Shown piece after piece: positions 1-10,734 of a DNA stretch of 64,000 nucleotides (its first letter is position 1; each line of letters starts with the position of its first letter). This stretch comes from Spinacia oleracea (Eukaryota; Streptophyta; Magnoliopsida; Caryophyllales; Amaranthaceae). The stretch lies in NCBI RefSeq assembly GCF_020520425.1, contig NC_079492.1, positions 112,193,157 through 112,257,156 of the forward strand, read 5' to 3'. A program made the translations under genes and the position numbers. The notes under the pieces were generated by a model. It was not told where the DNA came from, did no database searches, and was given only the letters and a program-made list of their open reading frames with translations.

Positions 1-3000
1 ACCTTCTCCCTTTGTCGCTCCAGTCTCTCTTCTTCTCTCTCCCTTAGTATCTGAGCTTGTGTCGCCTCCAACGCTTGGGTCTTTTGAGTAAATTGTTGTT
101 GAAATTGCGAATAAAGGGAAGGAACGTATGAGCTAGAAGAACCACCTCCCCTCAAAGGTGGTGCATAATACAAATGTGAGCCACTCCCCAAGCCATGGAC
201 CTTTCCATTCATTCTCCCACCAACTGTCTCAAAAAATATCTGATTTGGATCCTTTTCAAAGCCTTTTTCACGGCATTCGGCAACAGTCTTTTCATATGTT
301 TCCTACAAGAATTGAAATGATTAGCAAACATGCATAACAAATATGCACAACACTTCATAAGCATTCAATCATTTCAAACATATGTTAATAAGCATTTCAA
401 TCACTTCATAAGCATTTAATCATTTCAAACACTTCATAAGCATATGCACAACACTTCATAAGCATTCAATCACTTCATATGCCTATAAATGTCATTTTCG
501 ATCCCAAACATCAAAAAACGAACCTATATTTAAAATCTAAACATTTTACATGATTTATATGAGTAGTTACATGTTTTTGAAACTCATTTCAAGTTCGTTT
601 TGCACTCCCAAGGGTCATTTGGGTCCTTATGGGTCATTTATGCCTACAAATGCCATTTTCGTTCCCAAACATAAACAAATGAACCTATATTCAAAATCTA
701 AACCTTTTACATGATTTATATGAGTAGTTACATGTTTATGAAACTCATTTCAAGTTGGTTTTGCACTCCTAAGGGTCATTTGGGTCGTTATGGGTCATTT
801 ATGCCTAAAAATGCCATTTTTGTTCCCAAACATAAACAAACGAACCTATATTCAAAATCTAAACCTTTTACATGATTTATATGAGTAGTTACATGTTTTT
901 GAAACTCATTTCAAGTTCGTTTTGCACTCCTAAGGGTCATTTGGGTCGTTATGGGTCATTTATGCCTAAAAATGCCATTTTCGATCCCAAACATCAACAA
1001 ACGAACCTATATTTAAAATCTAAACATTTTACATGATTTATATGAGTAGTTACATGTTTTTGGAACTCATTTCAAGATCGTTTTGCACTCCTAAGGGTCA
1101 TTTGGATCGTTATGGGTCATTTATACCTAAAAGTGTCATTTTCGATACCAAACATCAACAAACGAACCTATATTTAAAATCTAAACATTTTACATGATTT
1201 ATATGAGTAGTTACATGTTTTTGAAACTCATTTCAAGTTCGTTTTGCACTCCTAAGGGTCATTTGGGTCGTTATGGGTCATTTATGCCTACAAATGCCAT
1301 ACTCGTTCCCAAACATAAACAAACGAACCTATATTCAAAATCTAAACCTTTTAAATGATTTATATGAGTAGTTACATGTTTTTGAAACTCATTTCAAGTT
1401 CGTTTTGCACTCCTAAGGGTCATTTGGGTCGTTATGGGTCATTTATGCCTACAAATGCCATTTTCGTTCCCAAACATAAACAAACGAACCTATATTCAAA
1501 ATCAAAACCTTTTAAATGATTTATATGAGTAGTTACATGTTTTTGAAACTCATTTCAAGTTCGTTTTGCACTCCTAAGGGTCATTTGGGTCGTTATGGGT
1601 CATTTATGCCTAAAAATGCCATTTTCGATCCCAAACATCAACAAACGAATCTATATTTAAAATCTAAACATTTTACATGATTTATATGAGTTGTTACATG
1701 TTTTGAAACTCATTTCAAGTTCGTTTTGCACTCCTAAGGGTCATTTGGGTCGTTATGGGTCATTTATGCCTAAAAATGTCATTTTCGATCCCAAACATCA
1801 ACAAACGAATCTATATTTAAAATCTAAACATTGTACATGATTTATATGAGTAGTTACATGTTTTGAAACTCATTTCAAGTTCGTTTTGCACTCCTAAGGG
1901 TCATTTGGGTCGTTATGGGTCATTTATGCCTAAAAATGCCATTTTCGATCCCAAACATCAACAAACAAACCTATATTTAAAATCTAAACATTTTACATGA
2001 TTTATATGAGTAGTTACATGTTTTTGAAACTCATTTCAAGATCGTTTTGCACTCCTAAGGGTCATTTGGGTCGTTATGGGTCATTTATGCCTAAAAATGC
2101 CATTTTCGTTCTCAAACATCAACAAACGAACCTATATTCAAAATCTAAACCTTTTAAATGATTTAAATGAGTAGTTACATGTTTTTGAAACTCATTTCAA
2201 GTTCGTTTTGCACTCCTAAGGGTCATTTGGGTCGTTATGGGTCATTTATGCCAAAAAATGCCATTTTCGTTCCCAAACATAAACAAACGAACCTATATTC
2301 AAAATCTAAACCTTTTAAATGATATATATGAGTAGTTACATGTTTTTGAAACTCGTTTCAAGTTCGTTTTGCACTCCTAAGGGTCATTTGGGTCGTTATG
2401 GGTCATTTATGCCTAAAAATGTCATTTTCGATCCCAGACATCAACAAACGAACCTATATTTAAAATCTAAACATTTTATATGATTTATATGAGTAGTTAT
2501 ATGTTTTTGAAACTCATTTCAACTTCGTTTTGCACTCCTAAGGGTCATTTGGGTCGTTATGGGTCATTTATGCCTAAAAATGCCCTTTTCGATCCCAAAC
2601 ATCAACAAACGAACCTATATTTAAAATCTAAACATTTTACATGATTTATATGAGTAGTTACATGTTTTTGAAACTCATTTCAAGTTCATTTTGCACTCCT
2701 AAGGGTCATTTGGGTCGTTATGGGTCATTTATGCCTAAAAATGCCATTTTCGATCCCAAACATCAACAAACGAACCTATATTTAAAATCTAAACATTTTA
2801 CATGATTTATATGAGTAGTTACATGTTTTTGAAACTCATTTCAAGTTCCTTTTTCACTCCTAAGGGTCATTTGGGTCGTTATGGGTCATTTATGCCTACA
2901 AATGCCATTTTCGTTCCCAAACATAAACAAACGAACCTATATTCAAAATCTAAACCTTTTAAATGATTTATATGAGTAGTTACATGTTTATGAAACTCAT

Positions 3001-4391
3001 TTCAAGTTCGTTTTGCACTCCTAAGGGTCATTTGGGTCGTTATGGGTCATTTATGCCTAAAAATGCCATTTTCGTTCCCAAACATAAACAAACGAACCTA
3101 TATTCAAAATCTAAACCTTTTACATGATTTATATGAGTAGTTACATGTTTTTGAAACTCATTTCAAGTTCGTTTAGCACTCCTAAGGGTCATTTGGGTCG
3201 TTATGGGTCATTTATGCCTAAAAATGCCATTTTCGATCCCAAACATCAACAAACGAACCTATATTTAAAATCTAAGCCTTAGGTGAAAAACATTTACCTT
3301 GATCTGTTTCGCTTTGCTACTGCATGGTACATTCCCTTTACCCGGTATGTTCTTCGTGTGCGTCCTCAAATATAACTCACCAGCTGTAGGCAAAGCACCT
3401 CCATTGTCTTTTGCCTTAGTATAAATGAATTTGTGTAAGTATTCAATGTAGTTACATATTTAGGTAAAATTAAGGTACATAATTATATTTACCATTTTTT
3501 TTGCATGTTCTACTGTGGAAATGGAACCTTGAAAATGTGTTGGTTCAATTGGATTTTTTAGTGAACCGCCTCTCCAATTCTTCTTTGAACGCTCAGACTT
3601 TTTCAGGAATTCAGGATCCTCCGTTGCATACCTCATCATCTCTTTATGCACCTCCTCAGGCAACCAATCAGGACGTTTTCCACCACTTCTTGACGTGATG
3701 TAGTTGTGTGTGTCCTTTAGTCTTTGCCCCGCTTTTTCATGGTAGTCATGCAAGGCCAAGTTGTCGTACTCCGATGGCCACTTGTGGGTCCGCTACAAAA
3801 TTTCGACAAAGTTAGGTTTATAACTAAAAGTTAATGTATTAAGTAATATGAAATTGATTATACCTTGAACAAATTAAACCAATGCTTTTTGGTATGGTTG
3901 TCCACCTGTGAATAACACGTCCACGGACGAACGTAATACTTTTGAATGACACTCGTGATGTGTCGGGCGAGGGAACTATGATCAAACCTAACATAATGAA
4001 AGAAGGAAAAGAAAATTAGTCGGTAGTTAATATTATTCTAAGTCATACCATAGTTTACCAAATAAGGAAAATTAGTCGGTAGTTACTTAAGTTCTAAGCC
4101 ATACCATAGTTTACCAAAAAAAGAAACTTAATCATACCATAGTTCACCAGGTGTCATCCAAAAGACTCCTGGCTCAACAACCACTTCATCTTGTTGTGTC
4201 TCAGGTACAACCTCACTATCATACTCACCCTGAGTCATGTCATCATCAAATAAGGTATCCTAAGTGGATTGTGTGATATGTGGACTATCACGAGCACCTC
4301 CATGAGCACCTCCACGAGCACCCCCACGAGCACCTTTACGTCCACCTCCACGAACACGGCCACTGCCTGAACTTTCCCCTCGACCGGACAT
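1..4391 (-). pseudogene. TNPA-like CACTA gene (plant transposase Ptta/En/Spm family), partial
   Basis: In En/Spm elements TNPA-like proteins bind subterminal repeats and help bring the ends together. I see these minus-strand exons: 4391 to about 4141 (Gly/Arg-rich start MSGRGESSGSGRVRGGG, then an acidic stretch), about 3985-3865 (HITSVIQKYYVRPW), about 3793-3496 (contains DWLPEEVHKEMMRYATEDPEF and KKNWRGGS, typical of the Transposase_24/Ptta domain), about 3420-3298, and 302-1 (ETYEKTVAECREKG, then a Gln-rich coiled-coil-like tail). The last intron visible runs 3297-303, has GT and AG ends, and is filled with a satellite array. An in-frame TAG near 4260-4262 breaks the first exon, so this copy is probably not fully functional. 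Exon borders are read by eye; the C-terminus lies outside the window. Confidence 0.72.
481..3275. repeat. 161-bp satellite-like tandem array, about 17 copies, inside a transposon intron
   Basis: The motif AGGGTCATTTGGGTCGTTA recurs at about 609, 771, 931, 1093, 1254, 1416, 1576, 1736, 1895, 2056, 2217, 2377, 2539, 2700, 2860, 3021 and 3182, a mean spacing of 161 bp. Copies differ by a few point changes. Two alternating subtypes are visible: GTTCCCAAACATAAACAAACG versus GATCCCAAACATCAACAAACG (shown to 20 bases or nearly so). The array ends within about 20 bp of the splice donor at 3297 and sits wholly inside the intron 303-3297 of the TNPA-like gene. A shorter degenerate repeat (CACTTCATAAGCATT) occupies about 350-480. 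Diverged relatives occur at 23966-25012 and 33850-36080. Confidence 0.95.
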
Positions 4392-4688
4392 CTGTTTAAT
4401 TAGTAAAACACAAACCAAACATTAGCTATATAAATAAATTCCAAATACAGTAGACGTTCGATATATGTAAGTTCCGAATAAGAAGTACATGTTATGGTTA
4501 TATAATTCGTTCCATAAAAAGAGATAACATAATTCGCACTTCAAACATAAGATTATCAACGTTCGCTCCTTACAAATAGATAGCATGATTTGCGTTTCAA
4601 ACATAAGATTAACAAACTACATCTTAATGTATGTTCAACACAACATTTTACAAACTAAATTGAATCAATCACATCAAGAACATGCTAG

Positions 4689-7600
4689 CTAGTCGTCGTA
4701 TGCATCATCATCAAACTCATCATCATCAAACTCATCATCAACATCATCATCGTCACTTGTCTCAAACTCAGCATCCTCATCGCCACTTGTCTCAAACTCA
4801 TCAGCCTCAACATCGTCCTCATCTATCACGTCCTCATCGTCTTCTTGATCTTCATAATCTGGAATCTCATCCGGAGCACAAATAGCTGAAGAAACCTCAT
4901 TCGCATCTTCTTGGAGAAATTCTAAGTCAACCGGAGCATCAATCAATGACCTTGCCTTAGTCTTAAACACAGCCCACCATTGGTCTTTATCCCTCTTCAA
5001 ACTAGGGTAATGAGCAAAGTACACTTGGCTAACTTGGTAAGACAATACAAACGGGTCGTACTTTGGGTACCTCTTAGAATGATTGACCTCCACAAGTTTT
5101 TATTGTTCGTGAATGTTCATACCTTTCACGGAGTCCATCCAACTGCACTTAAACAAGATTGTCTTGTACTCTCGAAGCTTACCACAATAGGCAACTTCAA
5201 CCACCTCCTCTAAAATGCCAAAGTAGTCAATTTCTTCGGGACTTTGTACACACACTCCATAATTCATAGTTGACTTGTGTTTTCCATAGTCATGCGTGTG
5301 AAAATTATATCCATTCACATAGAAATGACTCCATGTTCTCACTTGTCTAGAGGGGCCCATTGCAAGAGCGCGTATCACATCATCAGTTATCAAAGACCGG
5401 AGAACCTAATTTGTAGAAGAAGTCAGTAATTTTTGTATTATGTTAATGATTAGTATAAAGTGATATAATAATATCAATATAAACAATACAAAATTAATCT
5501 CACATGTGACTTAAACCATTCAGGGTATTGGGCTTCGAATTTACGCCAAATATCCTCCATAGCTATGTGTGGATGAATTTGGCGAATATGCTCCTCAAAT
5601 TTCCTATGGTAATTAAATATTAGTTTATTACCTTTCATAATAAAATATTAGTTTATTACATTTCATAATTAAATATTAGTTTATTACCTTTCATAATCAC
5701 CTAAGATGCCACTGTTTGCAAGCACATAAAGATGTGCTCGATCATACTCCTTGTCTTGCAAGTAGCGCAAACGACCATTAGTAGGTGCACGACCACTATC
5801 AACCCTGAACATCTCGGGGATATTAACATCATCTTGGTTCTCAACAACCGAATTGACGTTTCTTCCAAGATCCCTTGCTTTGGTGTCAACCTCCGGTTGA
5901 TAATAGTTGGAACAAAAGTTTGAAATCTCCTCCATTAGGTAAGCATTGCATATGGAGGCTTCTACACGTGCCTTATTTCCAACCTTACGCTTTAAATGGT
6001 TAAGAAACCTATAAAATACGTAAGTGTAATCAATAGTTACTAATAATCGTGTAGAATGCTTAAAAAAGATTACTTATTTACACGTAAGGGAATTTTTTTG
6101 ATTACCTTTCAAATGGGTACATCCACCTGTACTGCACCGGACCACCAACCTTTGCCTCATGTGGAAGATGGACTGGCAAATATTCCATTGAGTTGAAAAA
6201 TGCTGGTGGGAAGATCTTCTCTAGCTTGCACAAGATCTCAGCTATATTCTTATCCAAGCGATCTATATCACTCATTTTGATAGTGGGAGCGCATAAATCT
6301 CGAAAGAATTGACTGATCTCCGTAATTGCTTTCCAAACATGCAAGGGAAGTAATTCCACTAAAGCAACAGGCAGTAACCTCTCCATGAAGACATGACAAT
6401 CGTGGCTCTTCATTCCATGGAGCTTACATGATTGGAGATTGACACACCTGCTCAAGTTTAAAGCAAATCCATCCGGGAATTTCAAGTCTCGAACCCATTC
6501 ACATAACACCTTCTTTTGAGCCTTGTCAAGTGCAAAAGGTGCTTTTGGCATGGTTTTACTTCCATTTTCAAGCTCTAACTGCCGACGTTTACAATACTTT
6601 GCCATGTCTTTTCTTGCATTAGCGGTGTCCGAGGTGCTGACTTTCACATCCATCACAGTGTTAATGAGTTGGTCAAAAAAGTTCTTTTCAATGTGCATGA
6701 CATCTAGGTTGTGCCGGAGAAGCAAATCCTTCCAGTATGGGAGTTCCCACATAATACTTTGTTTGAACCATCCCTTTTTGGCACTCTTCAACTTCTTAAG
6801 AGCCTCGGGACCATCAGTTGCTTTAGGCAAGTCCTTCACACATTGCCACAATTCTTCACCACTCATTATATGCGGACCCATGCCATTTTCAACTTTGTTT
6901 TTGCAGAAAGCTGTTTTATTCTTCCGAAAAGGGTGACCTTGTGGAAGAAATTGACGATGGCAATCAAACCAGGAAACTTTACCTCCATGTTCTAGCCAAA
7001 ATGCCTTGGACTTATCCATACAGTAAGGGCATGCCTTCTTTCCGGCAGTGGACCATCCAGATAGCATTCCATATGCAGGGAAATCACTAATAGTCCACAA
7101 AACGGATGCGCGGAGGTTGAAATTTTGCTTGCTTGATATGTCATAAGTCATAGCCCCAACCTCCCATAACTGTTTCAACTCTTCGATGAGCGGTTGCATG
7201 TACACATCCAAGTGTCCCTTTGGATTTTTAGGACCGGGAACGAGCAAAGAAAGGAACATGAAGGGTTTTTTCATACACATCGATGGAGGAAAGTTGTATG
7301 GTGTAAGAATAACAGGCCAACATGAATATTGGGAGCCAAACTTACCATGGGGGGCAAATCCATCCGTGCACAAACCAAGCCTAACATTTCGAGGCTCTGA
7401 TGCGAAATCAGGAAAGGTTGCATCCAAGTGGTTCCATGCTTCACTGTCACTAGGATGTGCAAAGGTGTTTTGAACTCGAGGATTCTTGGCGTGCCAAGTC
7501 ATATCCTCGGAAACGTTCTTGGTAGCATACAACCTTTGCAACCTAGGTGTGATTGGAAAATAAATCATGACTTTAGCCGGTACAAGATTGCCTCTAGAAT

Positions 7601-8296
7601 TCTTCCTATATCGATCACTTCCACATACTCTACATTTATCTAATTGGGCATCGGCTTTCCAGAAGAGCAAACAACCTTTAGGACATGTGTGGATCCTCTC
7701 GTGAGGAAGTTCCAAGCCATGAAGAACCTTCTTTGTACTATTGAAAGTTCTACCCATTTGGTTGTTATTTGGAATAGCATCATTCATCAAAGAAGCAAAC
7801 CCATCCACACACCTGTGTTGTAAGTTGAATTCACATTTCAAACTTGCAATTCTTGATGCCATCTCCAACACAGATAGGTTGCTCCCTTCATATAATGGAT
7901 CTTCAGCTGCCTTTAGAAGGTCGATAAGCTTCTTGGCTTCACCATTTGGCTCTTCTTCAACTACATCGACCTCTTCGTCAACATATGTTCTTGATTATTT
8001 CCTAGAGCATCGATAACCATGTCACGGTATGGATTTGTTTGAACACGCGAGGCGGGCTCTCCAAAACTTTCCCCTTGACATACCCATTCATAGTAATTAC
8101 GAACAAAACCCTTATTGTACAGATGTAGTCTAACTGTTTCAACATCATAGAACCGTCTATTATCACACAGGGGACATGGGCATCTTATTTTGTCACTGTC
8201 ACCACAACTTGGATGCTCTTTGCAAAACTCAATGAACTCTGTAACCCCATTGAGAAACTCGGGCTTAATATTGCGCCCATCAAGTCTATCATACAT
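4689..8296 (-). pseudogene. TNP2-type CACTA transposase, nearly intact but broken
   Basis: TNP2-type proteins are the catalytic transposase of CACTA elements. Domains in order: transposase-associated domain in 8296-7980 (Cys/His-rich IRCPCPLCDNRRF); Transposase_21 core in 7871-6102, with candidate acidic catalytic residues in LCTDGF (D170 of that open frame), ISDFPAYG (D263) and DVMHIEKN (E395); a DUF4218-like region (LHGMKSHDCHVFMERLLP); then exons at about 6009-5687, 5603-5508 and 5408-4689 containing a DUF4216-like domain and a very acidic Asp/Glu tail. Introns have GT/AG borders. Two lesions are visible: a one-base frame change near 7980 and an in-frame TAA at 5100-5102. The coding sequence is otherwise long and clean, suggesting recent activity or recent mobilisation in trans. 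Confidence 0.88.
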
Positions 8297-9770
8297 TTAT
8301 TTACGCTCCGTCCTTTTCATGATACCAAATTCTACACCCTCAACAAAAAAAACATTTTACTAATTAATCAAATTCTACACATCTCACACTACTCATCAAG
8401 TCTATTATATATTATATGTTCATAACTAGGGAGTAATAAATAAAATTGTATTATTATTATTATTATTATTGTCAATAGATAATATTGTAATTAGGTAAAT
8501 TAAAATAATGTTAAAACTACCATAGTGATAGTGGAAACCGGTTAAAACTAATGAGCATGTGTTGCTGTAACACTACTTAAAATTGACAAACCCAGGAATG
8601 GAAAAAACTTATTCAACACTACAAAGTTAATACTTAATCAATAGATTTCTGAACTCATAACTTACAGACAATATCAAATTTTACAAAGAAAATGGGTGTT
8701 TAATATCTAGATTACCCTAAATGTATTCAGTAAACTTCTGTCACAGTATATACAAAAATATGATCAGAGCTCCCAATATAGAAGTCGATGCAAACTTCCC
8801 AAAGCAGCTGATTATCAATTTTTAGAGAGGGACTGATAAAAACCACCCCCGTTTCTATAGCTAAGAATATGTACTATACAAAAATCCTAGATAATAGGAG
8901 ACGTTGCCCTACTACTCTTATCAATATCTTCACTATTCAACACTCAATTTTCTTTCAACCAATCCACACTCTTTTCTTTCCTACTAAACATTCTCCAATC
9001 AAATTCAACAACAGTAACTTTCGAAACTATTAAATCAAATAAAAACTAAGCACAAACTATTAAATCAAATAAAAAAAATCAACATAATAAAGAAACTACA
9101 TGGGAAAGAATTTGCAAATTTAATAAAGAAACTACATGGGAAAGAATTTGCAAATTTAATAAAACCACGAAGGGTCGGTGGTGGTTGATGAATTCTTTTC
9201 TGTTTTTTTTAAGTAAAAAAACTAACCAACACATCCAAATCCTTTTCTCTCACACTACAAATAGGTTCTGTCTAATAACAACTAACCATTGACAAAACCA
9301 ACTAGTTCCTGTAAAAATAAATTAGAAAACAGTAAATCAAATAAGGAACCAAAAAATCGCCACAACAAAATCAAATAACGAACAAAAAATTAACACAACA
9401 AATTCACCATAAACGCACAAAAAAAAGCACCAAAATAATCACCAGAAAATATGGTTAGGGTTTTGAAAAATAAATAATCAATTAACAAAGAAATCAAATG
9501 TAGGTGTACCTGCGTCGCGCCGGTGGTGGTTGATGAAGGTGGTGGTTGCTTGCCTCGTGTCTGTGGTGGTTGATGAATCCAGCGATGGGTGGGTGCGGTG
9601 GCCACGCGTCTGCGTCTGCGGTAATTGTGTCGTGGGGTCGCCGGCGCTGGTGGGTGGGTGGCCGGCGACGATGGGTGGGTCGCGTTTTGGTTGACGATGT
9701 GTGGGTGGCCGGCGTTTTGGGTGGGTGGCGTTTCTATGGAATTCCAGATCTATTTTTTAATTTGTTTTAG
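8297..9770 (-). other. Leader/5-prime untranslated region of the CACTA element, no gene seen
   Basis: AT-rich sequence with a short ATT microsatellite near 8448-8470 and a direct repeat of about 40 bp (TAATAAAGAAACTACATGGG at about 9085 and 9121). A GC-rich GGTGG-rich patch lies at about 9520-9730 and encodes nothing I recognise on either strand. Its position between the transposase start and the subterminal repeats suggests the transcribed leader and promoter of the transposase gene. Confidence 0.5.
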
Positions 9771-10239
9771 AGTTTGGTAGAGTGAAATAAACGACCATGT
9801 TCGTGGAGTTATGGGTTTTAAATTTTACGACCAAAATGTAGTAGGAAAACGCAGTAGTAAAGTTTTTTTCAGATTTTTTTTTTGTGTCCACAAATTTTCC
9901 GACCACAAATGCGGTTGTTAAATTAACGACCAATTTAATTTAGTCGCAAAATAATATTTTAACGACCAACCTGGTTTTGGTCGGTAAATTCCGACTAACT
10001 TTAGTCGGAAAAATCTGTAGGTAAAGTTTTTTGTTTAGGTTTTTGGTCGAATTATTTCACAACCCCAATTTTAGTCGCTAATTACTCGCTAGGTGGTCGC
10101 AAATTTTCCGACCACATTATTGTAGTCGGCAAAATATAAATTTAGCGACCACTGCAAAATTAGTCGGTAAATTAAATTTTTCCGACTACTTTTTGATGGT
10201 CGGAAATTTTAGTCGGCAAATGACCGCTTTCTTGTAGTG
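9771..10239 (-). repeat. CACTA subterminal repeat region and terminal inverted repeat
   Basis: Clusters of TTTAGTCGG, CCGACTA, CGACCA and GACCAAA motifs occur in direct and inverted orientation from about 9790 to the terminus. The terminus itself reads, on the minus strand, CACTACAAGAAAGCGGTCAT. In En/Spm elements such repeats are bound by TNPA-like proteins. No coding sequence is present. Confidence 0.85.
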
Positions 10240-10734
10240 ACTCAAGGTGTCAAGACTCAAGATCATAGTCGCCCGACCCTAGATCTTTGTAGGCTAAATG
10301 TGTTTGAAATTGTATTGGAATGAATTGTGTTTAGAATGTGTTTGGAAAATGTGTTTAGAAGTGAAAAGGCTTTTGAACTTTGCTTCACTTGATCCTGACT
10401 TTGTATTTGAATTAGCTTTGAAGGCCTTAGGGCCAAATAAAGAGATATTGTGTTAAATTCCGCTTGAACATGCTTTGCTTTGAATTGGCACATTTGGAAC
10501 GACAACAACAACAATTTTAGTTTTGAAATTTGATTTGATTTTTAGGATGCCCTTAATTGAGGAAATTTTGAATTTTTTTTTGTATTAAAGTGGTCGGGCC
10601 TCGAAATGAGGTTGCCTACGTGTCCCGTTAGGGAATCAGGCCGGACGTAGTTCTGACTACCTTACAAGACCTGAATTTGGATTCTTGAATTTGAACATGG
10701 AACTTAGACATAGAACTTCTTGAGTTGATCGAGG
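10240..10734 (-). other. 3-prime untranslated part of the Tat element
   Basis: This stretch lies between the integrase end and the CACTA terminus. It is TTTGAA-rich, like the rest of the element. It also contains a GC-richer block at about 10592-10660 (GGCCTCGAAATGAGGTTGCC) resembling a conserved non-coding block. I see no gene and no LTR start here. Confidence 0.5.

Larger units (their letters stand above)
1..10239 (-). mobile_element. CACTA (En/Spm) DNA transposon, 5-prime part, running off the window start
   Basis: The minus-strand 5-prime terminus lies at 10239, where the reverse complement begins CACTACAAGAAAGCGG, a typical CACTA terminal inverted repeat. Just inside it (about 9770-10239) are many short repeats built on TTTAGTCGG and CGACCA in both orientations, as expected of subterminal transposase-binding repeats. 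The two genes typical of the superfamily follow in order on the minus strand: a TNP2-type transposase (8296-4689) and a TNPA-like gene (4391 to beyond position 1). The base triplet outside the terminus is ACT, but the other end is outside the window, so the 3-bp target duplication cannot be confirmed. The element interrupts the 3-prime part of a Tat retrotransposon and is therefore younger than it. Confidence 0.9.

Noticed and set aside
481-3275. Regular repeats resembling a CRISPR array
   Set aside because: Whole 161-bp units repeat without unique spacers, in a plant transposon intron; it is a satellite.
4682-4885. His/Gln-rich plus-strand open frame
   Set aside because: Antisense shadow of the Asp/Glu-rich tail of the CACTA transposase.
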